Below the pieces are notes generated by a model that searched no databases, had not been told where the DNA came from, and saw only the letters and a program-made list of their open reading frames with translations. Below are positions 32,319 through 35,999 of a stretch of DNA of 35,999 bases, in pieces (position 1 is the first letter of the stretch; each line of letters opens with the position of its first letter). The position numbers were made by a program, and so were the translations under genes. This DNA is from an uncultured Eubacteriales bacterium (GTDB lineage: Bacteria; Bacillota; Clostridia; Christensenellales; Aristaeellaceae): assembly GCA_944349545.1 (NCBI GenBank), contig CALVNG010000017.1, positions 1 to 35,999 of the forward strand, read 5' to 3'.

Positions 32319-33710
32319 ATGCCCAACATGGACCCCAAAAAGTGCCCCATGCCCGTGCAGGAGCCCGAGGCGCGCATCCGAAATTTCTCCGAGGTGGCGC
32401 TTGGGTATACCTATGACATGGCGGTGGGGGAGGCCAGGCGCTGCCTGAGCTGCAAAAACAAGCCCTGCGTATCGGGCTGCCCGGTGGGCATCGACATTCC
32501 CGCCTTTGTCGCGCGCGTCGCGGCGGAGGACATGGAGGGCGCCTGGGAGGTGCTGAGCGCCTCCACGGCGCTGCCGGCGGTGTGCGGCCGCGTCTGCCCG
32601 CAGGAAAACCAGTGCGAGGGCAAGTGCGTGCGCGGCATCAAGGGCGAGCCGGTGGGGATCGGCCGCCTGGAGCGCTTCGTGGCCGACTGGCACCGAGAGC
32701 ATACCGACGCGAAGCCCGAGGTCCCCGTGCAAAACGGCCACAAGGTCGCGGTCATCGGGTCGGGGCCTTCCAGCCTCACGGCGGCGGGCGAGCTGGCCAA
32801 GGCGGGCTACAAGGTGACGGTCTATGAGGCGCTGCACACGCCGGGCGGCGTGCTGGTCTACGGCATCCCGGAATTCCGCCTGCCCAAGGACATCGTGCGC
32901 CGGGAGATCGACGGCCTGCGCCAGATCGGCGTGGACATCGAAACCAACGTCGTCGTCGGCAAGACCGTGACCATCGACGAGCTGTTTGACATGGGCAACG
33001 AGGCGGTCTTTATCGGCTCCGGCGCGGGCCTGCCCCGCTTCATGGGGATTCCGGGCGAGAGCCTCAACGGCGTCTACTCCGCCAACGAGTTCCTCACCCG
33101 CATCAACCTCATGAAAGCCTACAAGGAAAATGCCAAGACCCCCGTCCAGCGCGCCAGAAACGTGGCGGTCGTGGGCGGCGGCAACGTGGCCATGGACGCG
33201 GCGCGCTGCGCCAAGCGCCTGGGCGCTCAGAACGTCTACATCGTCTACCGCCGCGGCATGGAGGAGATGCCCGCGCGCCGGGAAGAGGTCGAACACGCGC
33301 AGGAAGAGGGCATCATCTTCCGGACCCTGTGCAATCCCATCGAGGTGCTGGGCGACGACAAGGGCTGCGTGAAGGGCATGATCTGCCAGGAGATGGAGCT
33401 GGGCGAGCCGGACGCCTCCGGACGCCGCCGGCCGGTCCCCAAGGAGGGCAGCACCTTCACCCTGGAGGTGGACTGCATGGTCATGTCCATCGGCACCAGC
33501 CCCAACCCGCTCATCCGTTCGACCACGCCGGGCCTGGAAACCAACCGCCACGGCTGCATCATCACAAGCGGCGACGACGGGCTGACCACGCGCGAGGCCG
33601 TCTACGCGGGCGGCGACGCCGTGACCGGCGCGGCCACGGTCATCCTGGCCATGGGCGCGGGCAAGCAGGCGGCCAGGGCGATCGATCAGTACATCAGGAG
33701 CAAGGAATGA
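32319..33710 (+). CDS. gltA: NfnB/GltA-like NADPH-dependent oxidoreductase (glutamate synthase small-subunit type)
   Basis: A 463-residue flavoprotein. N-terminal Cys clusters read RRCLSCKNKPCVSGCPVGID and CGRVCPQENQCEGKC. FAD binding follows near residue 144 (VAVIGSGPSSLTAAGELAKA) and NADPH binding near 284 (VAVVGGGNVAMDAARCAKRL). VYRRGMEEMPARREEVEHA and the closing GGDAVTGAATVILAMGAGK are typical of the family. Databases usually name it homotetrameric glutamate synthase. With the NfnA-like neighbour, and no large GltB-type glutamate synthase gene, an NfnB role is more likely. ATG 32319 follows AAGGAGG by 9 nt and sits 1 nt after the previous stop. Confidence 0.91.
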   Translation: MPNMDPKKCPMPVQEPEARIRNFSEVALGYTYDMAVGEARRCLSCKNKPCVSGCPVGIDIPAFVARVAAEDMEGAWEVLSASTALPAVCGRVCPQENQCEGKCVRGIKGEPVGIGRLERFVADWHREHTDAKPEVPVQNGHKVAVIGSGPSSLTAAGELAKAGYKVTVYEALHTPGGVLVYGIPEFRLPKDIVRREIDGLRQIGVDIETNVVVGKTVTIDELFDMGNEAVFIGSGAGLPRFMGIPGESLNGVYSANEFLTRINLMKAYKENAKTPVQRARNVAVVGGGNVAMDAARCAKRLGAQNVYIVYRRGMEEMPARREEVEHAQEEGIIFRTLCNPIEVLGDDKGCVKGMICQEMELGEPDASGRRRPVPKEGSTFTLEVDCMVMSIGTSPNPLIRSTTPGLETNRHGCIITSGDDGLTTREAVYAGGDAVTGAATVILAMGAGKQAARAIDQYIRSKE

Positions 33711-33735
33711 CAGCCTGGCGCCGGAGCCTGGCACG

Positions 33736-33777
33736 AAAAAAACCGTTTCGGGAAGCATCTCCCGAAACGGTTTTTTT
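33736..33777. terminator. Bidirectional rho-independent terminator, 18-bp stem
   Basis: A7-CCGTTTCGGGA (33736-33753) pairs perfectly with TCCCGAAACGG-T7 (33760-33777). The A- and T-runs let it stop both the purine operon (+) and the cyclase gene (-), which converge here. Confidence 0.95.
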
Positions 33778-33844
33778 CTGCCGACAGCCCAAAGGGCGGG
33801 CGGCGCTGCCTCACGGCCCGCGCGTGCGCTGGAAGCGACGCCCG

Positions 33845-35659
33845 TCACCGATCCTTCGCCAAGCCCTCCAGCAAAAGGATTTCCAGCTTCTTCGCCTTTC
33901 CCTTGAGCGCGATGCCGTCTCCCAGGGAGGTCGTCACGATGCGGTCCCCCAGGCGGTCGGCCACGTCGCGGCTGATGTAGATTTTTCCCGCCGGCGCGTT
34001 GGCCTCCAGGCGGGCGGCGGTGTTGACGGTGTCCCCGATGGCGGTGAAGTCCATGCGCATCTCTGCGCCGATGTTGCCCACGACGGCGCTTCCGCAGTGC
34101 ACGCCGACGCCGAAGGAGACCGTGCGCCCGAACTGGTCCATCAGCTGCCGGGAAAGCGCCCTGGAGCCCTCCACCATGTCCAGCGCCGCCTGGCAGGCCT
34201 TCATCACATAGTCCTCCTGGGCGATGGGCGCGTTCCAGATGGCCATGGTGCAGTCGCCCACGAACTTGTCCAGCGTGCCCTGGTTTTTCATGATGCAATC
34301 CGTGGTCAGGCTGAGGTAGCGGTTGAGAATGGAGACGACCTCCTCGGGCGAGAGGCCCTCGCTCATGGTGGTGAAGCCGCGGATGTCCACAAAGAGAACC
34401 GCGATGTCGCACAGCTTGCCTCCCAGCCCCAGGGAATCCGCGCCCTCCCGAAGCAATTCCCCGACGATTTCCGGGGCCACATACCGCTTGAACGTTTCGG
34501 AGATGCGGCGCTTTTCCAGGGAGGCGCGCACGTAATTGACCGCCACCGCGCCCACATAGAACAGGGTCGTGCCCAGCGGCAACCAGAGCGGATGCAGCAC
34601 CCATCCGGCGCCGTAGAGAACGCGGCACAGCAGCACGCCGCCGCCGGCCGTGGCGGCCCAGAGCAGCGTGGAGGGGAAGAGCCTGCCGCCGATGAAAACC
34701 CACAGGCACGCGGCGGCAATGACAAAGAGCGCCGCCGCCTGGACGAGGTCCGAAACCTCGCGCTTGAAGCTGCGCTGAATCATCTGCTGGATGATGTTGG
34801 CCTGATATTCCACGCCGTACATCAGCGAGGCGCGGTCGATGGCCGTGGTGACATAGTCGGACAGGCCGGGCGCATAGGGGCCGATGAGCACGATGGCATC
34901 CGCGAACAGCTCGGCGGGGAAATCGCCCGAAAGCAGGTCCGCCACCGAAACCCCGTCGTAAAACCCGCCGGGCAGGGCCGAAAAATCCACATAGAACCGG
35001 TGAAGCGAATCGGTGGGCACCTCCAGCTCGACGGGCAGGCCCGCCGCGAGGGCGTATTTCTGATAGATGGCATAGGCGAACAGGGGTACGCTTCTTCCGT
35101 CAGGCAGGTCAATCTGAAGAATCCCGTGCCGCAAAACGCCGTCCTGGTCGTACATGGCGTTGATGTGCCCCTGGGCCGTCACGGCCTTCAGCGAGTCGTA
35201 AGGTTCCTCGTAGGAAGCGATGGCATAATCCTGCATATAGAAGCTGCCGTCGTCCTGCGTTACGAGCTGAGCGTCGAAATTGGCGACCGACGCCACCACC
35301 ACGTTGTCATAGGCCCCGGCGGCCTCGGCAAGATACGCGTCCAGCTCCGGGTCGGATTCGCCGGTATAGAGCACGTCGATTCCGATGACCGCGGGACGGC
35401 AGTCGGGGTCCGCGTTCAGCGCTTCCAGCGCCATGGCCATGACGTCGCGGCCCCAGGTCTGGTACGGGCCGATATCCTCCATGGCGCGCTCGTCGATGCC
35501 GATGACGAAGATGTTGCCGTCCAGCGCCTTGGGCTGCTGATAGAGCCAGTCGGAAAGCATCTGGTCCGGCTGATAAAACAGCCCCGCAAGGGCCGCGGCT
35601 GTAAACAGGGCGGAGAGAAGAAGGGAAACCATCGCGTTTCTGATAGGCTTGTTCACCAT
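33845..35659 (-). CDS. CHASE2-domain class III adenylate cyclase
   Basis: A 604-residue membrane-anchored cyclase. One N-terminal membrane segment (about 8-28) is followed by an extracellular CHASE2 sensor (about 30-300: IFVIGIDERAMEDIGPYQTW, VIGIDVLYTG, DAIVLIGPYAPGL). Then come about three membrane segments (about 305-375) and a class III catalytic domain (about 415-600). Metal ligands D425 (VLFVDIRGFTT) and D469 (DKFVGD) are present. K465 with D537 (MDFTAIGD) indicates ATP rather than GTP as substrate, and N546/R550 (NTAARLE) complete the site. It should make cAMP in response to an unknown external signal. GGGAGGG lies just upstream of ATG 35659. Confidence 0.94.
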   Translation of the reverse strand: MVNKPIRNAMVSLLLSALFTAAALAGLFYQPDQMLSDWLYQQPKALDGNIFVIGIDERAMEDIGPYQTWGRDVMAMALEALNADPDCRPAVIGIDVLYTGESDPELDAYLAEAAGAYDNVVVASVANFDAQLVTQDDGSFYMQDYAIASYEEPYDSLKAVTAQGHINAMYDQDGVLRHGILQIDLPDGRSVPLFAYAIYQKYALAAGLPVELEVPTDSLHRFYVDFSALPGGFYDGVSVADLLSGDFPAELFADAIVLIGPYAPGLSDYVTTAIDRASLMYGVEYQANIIQQMIQRSFKREVSDLVQAAALFVIAAACLWVFIGGRLFPSTLLWAATAGGGVLLCRVLYGAGWVLHPLWLPLGTTLFYVGAVAVNYVRASLEKRRISETFKRYVAPEIVGELLREGADSLGLGGKLCDIAVLFVDIRGFTTMSEGLSPEEVVSILNRYLSLTTDCIMKNQGTLDKFVGDCTMAIWNAPIAQEDYVMKACQAALDMVEGSRALSRQLMDQFGRTVSFGVGVHCGSAVVGNIGAEMRMDFTAIGDTVNTAARLEANAPAGKIYISRDVADRLGDRIVTTSLGDGIALKGKAKKLEILLLEGLAKDR

Positions 35660-35687
35660 AGCCCTCCCTTTTGAAGCGGTAAGGGGC

Positions 35688-35719
35688 GGACCCTTCCCGG
35701 TTCTGCCTGGGAAGGGTCC
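35688..35719 (-). other. Perfect 11-bp hairpin in the cyclase leader
   Basis: GGACCCTTCCC (35688-35698) pairs with GGGAAGGGTCC (35709-35719), with a 10-nt loop. On the - strand it lies between the repeat protein and the cyclase without a T-run, so it may be an intercistronic element or part of the cyclase leader. A further 7-bp hairpin, 35795-35801 with 35813-35819, directly follows the repeat-protein stop. Confidence 0.55.
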
Positions 35720-35822
35720 TGAAAGGGGCCTGGTCCGGAAGCTGCCGGTCGGCCCGCGCCGTCCGCCGCTGCCGGGCGTTCCGCCTTTGATTCAGCGGCG
35801 CTCGCGGCAGACGCGCCGCGCG

Positions 35823-35999
35823 TTATGGCGTAGTGGTGCCCGAACCATCAGGGTCGGTACCCGAACCATCGGGGTCGGTGCCCGAACCATCGGGGTCGGT
35901 CCCCGAACCATCGGGGTCGGTGCCCGAACCATCGGGGTCGGTGCCCGAACCATCGGGGTCGGTGCCCGAACCATCGGGGTCGGTGCCCGAACCATCGGG
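35823..35999 (-). CDS. C-terminal end of a protein with PDGSGTD heptad repeats (partial)
   Basis: Read on the - strand from the window edge, the frame gives six PDGSGTD units, then PDGSGTTTP and a TAA at 35823-35825, 58 residues in all. The other five frames give either no codon logic or Arg/Pro-rich strings, and this frame ends naturally, so I take it as the real one. Asp/Gly/Ser/Thr-rich tails of this kind occur on secreted or wall-exposed proteins, and D-x-D-G spacing recalls calcium-binding loops; neither is proven. The protein body lies outside the window. FecR-domain proteins often sit beside CHASE2 cyclases and would be one candidate. Confidence 0.7.
   Translation of the reverse strand, partial: PDGSGTDPDGSGTDPDGSGTDPDGSGTDPDGSGTDPDGSGTDPDGSGTDPDGSGTTTP
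35835..35999. repeat. 21-bp tandem repeat array
   Basis: The + strand unit is CCCGAACCATCGGGGTCGGTG, repeated about eight times up to the window edge with single-base variants (a ->G at 35850 region, GTACCC, GTCCCC). It codes the heptad repeat of the - strand gene. Copy number is likely to vary between strains. Confidence 0.9.

Noticed and set aside
35792-35995. ATG-initiated - strand frame translating to MVRAPTP repeats
   Set aside because: It is the wrong register of the 21-bp tandem repeat. The register giving PDGSGTD runs in from the edge and ends at a proper stop after a non-repeat tail.

Overview
The window reads as a chromosome segment of a GC-rich, strictly anaerobic member of the Clostridia (Bacillota), probably gut-associated. 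The signs are an [FeFe] hydrogenase C-terminus at the left edge, strong AGGAGG-type ribosome binding sites, sigma-A-like promoters in otherwise GC-rich DNA, an AbrB/XRE regulator fused in one protein, an FAD-free selenium-type xanthine dehydrogenase, an NfnAB-like pair, and hairpin-rich intergenic repeats. The genus cannot be fixed from the sequence alone. Almost all genes lie on the + strand; the last two are on the - strand.

Layout. (1) 1-2928: end of a hydrogenase gene with its terminator, a small protein with two Trp-led helical repeats, and an operon of an XRE-AbrB regulator with a two-gene ABC transporter, closed by a 19-bp terminator. (2) 3090-11094: a GntR/FCD regulator, a dispersed repeat, then one tightly packed operon: TAXI binding protein, fused TRAP permease, Tm-1-like ATP-binding protein (UPF0261), PEP-hydrolase-like TIM barrel and a DASS/SLC13 carboxylate transporter. 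It looks like an uncharacterised organic-acid uptake and catabolism module. (3) 11139-12531: a lone DUF362 iron-sulfur protein with its own promoter and terminator. (4) 12569-16838: a molybdate/tungstate-type ABC importer (binding protein, FecCD permease, ATPase), a stand-alone ModE DNA-binding protein, a P-loop NTPase and a MocA-like cofactor nucleotidyltransferase. A near-perfect ModE box lies across the start of this operon. (5) 16914-33777: a strong promoter, a 340-nt structured leader and an eleven-gene purine/urate-type catabolic operon: ssnA, ygfK, a hydantoinase, Se-type xanthine dehydrogenase, NCS2 purine permease, diaminopropionate ammonia-lyase (ygeX), ygeY, a D-aminoacylase-like amidohydrolase, RidA and an NfnA/NfnB-like pair. 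It ends in an 18-bp bidirectional terminator. (6) 33845-35999, - strand: a CHASE2 class III adenylate cyclase, preceded by the C-terminal end of a protein made of PDGSGTD repeats.

How it works together (inference on known families): molybdenum is imported and finished as a cytidylylated cofactor by block 4. Block 5 uses it in a xanthine dehydrogenase that has no FAD domain, so electrons probably pass to YgfK and to NfnA/NfnB-type flavoproteins. Hydantoinase, YgeY and the D-aminoacylase-like enzyme open the rings and remove N-acyl or carbamoyl groups. YgeX gives pyruvate and ammonia through aminoacrylate, which RidA can clear.

Most worth following: the duplicated structured leader of the purine operon; the TAXI/Tm-1/TIM-barrel/DASS module with a shared GntR-type operator word; and two dispersed elements, each flanked by exact copies of the local terminator hairpin.
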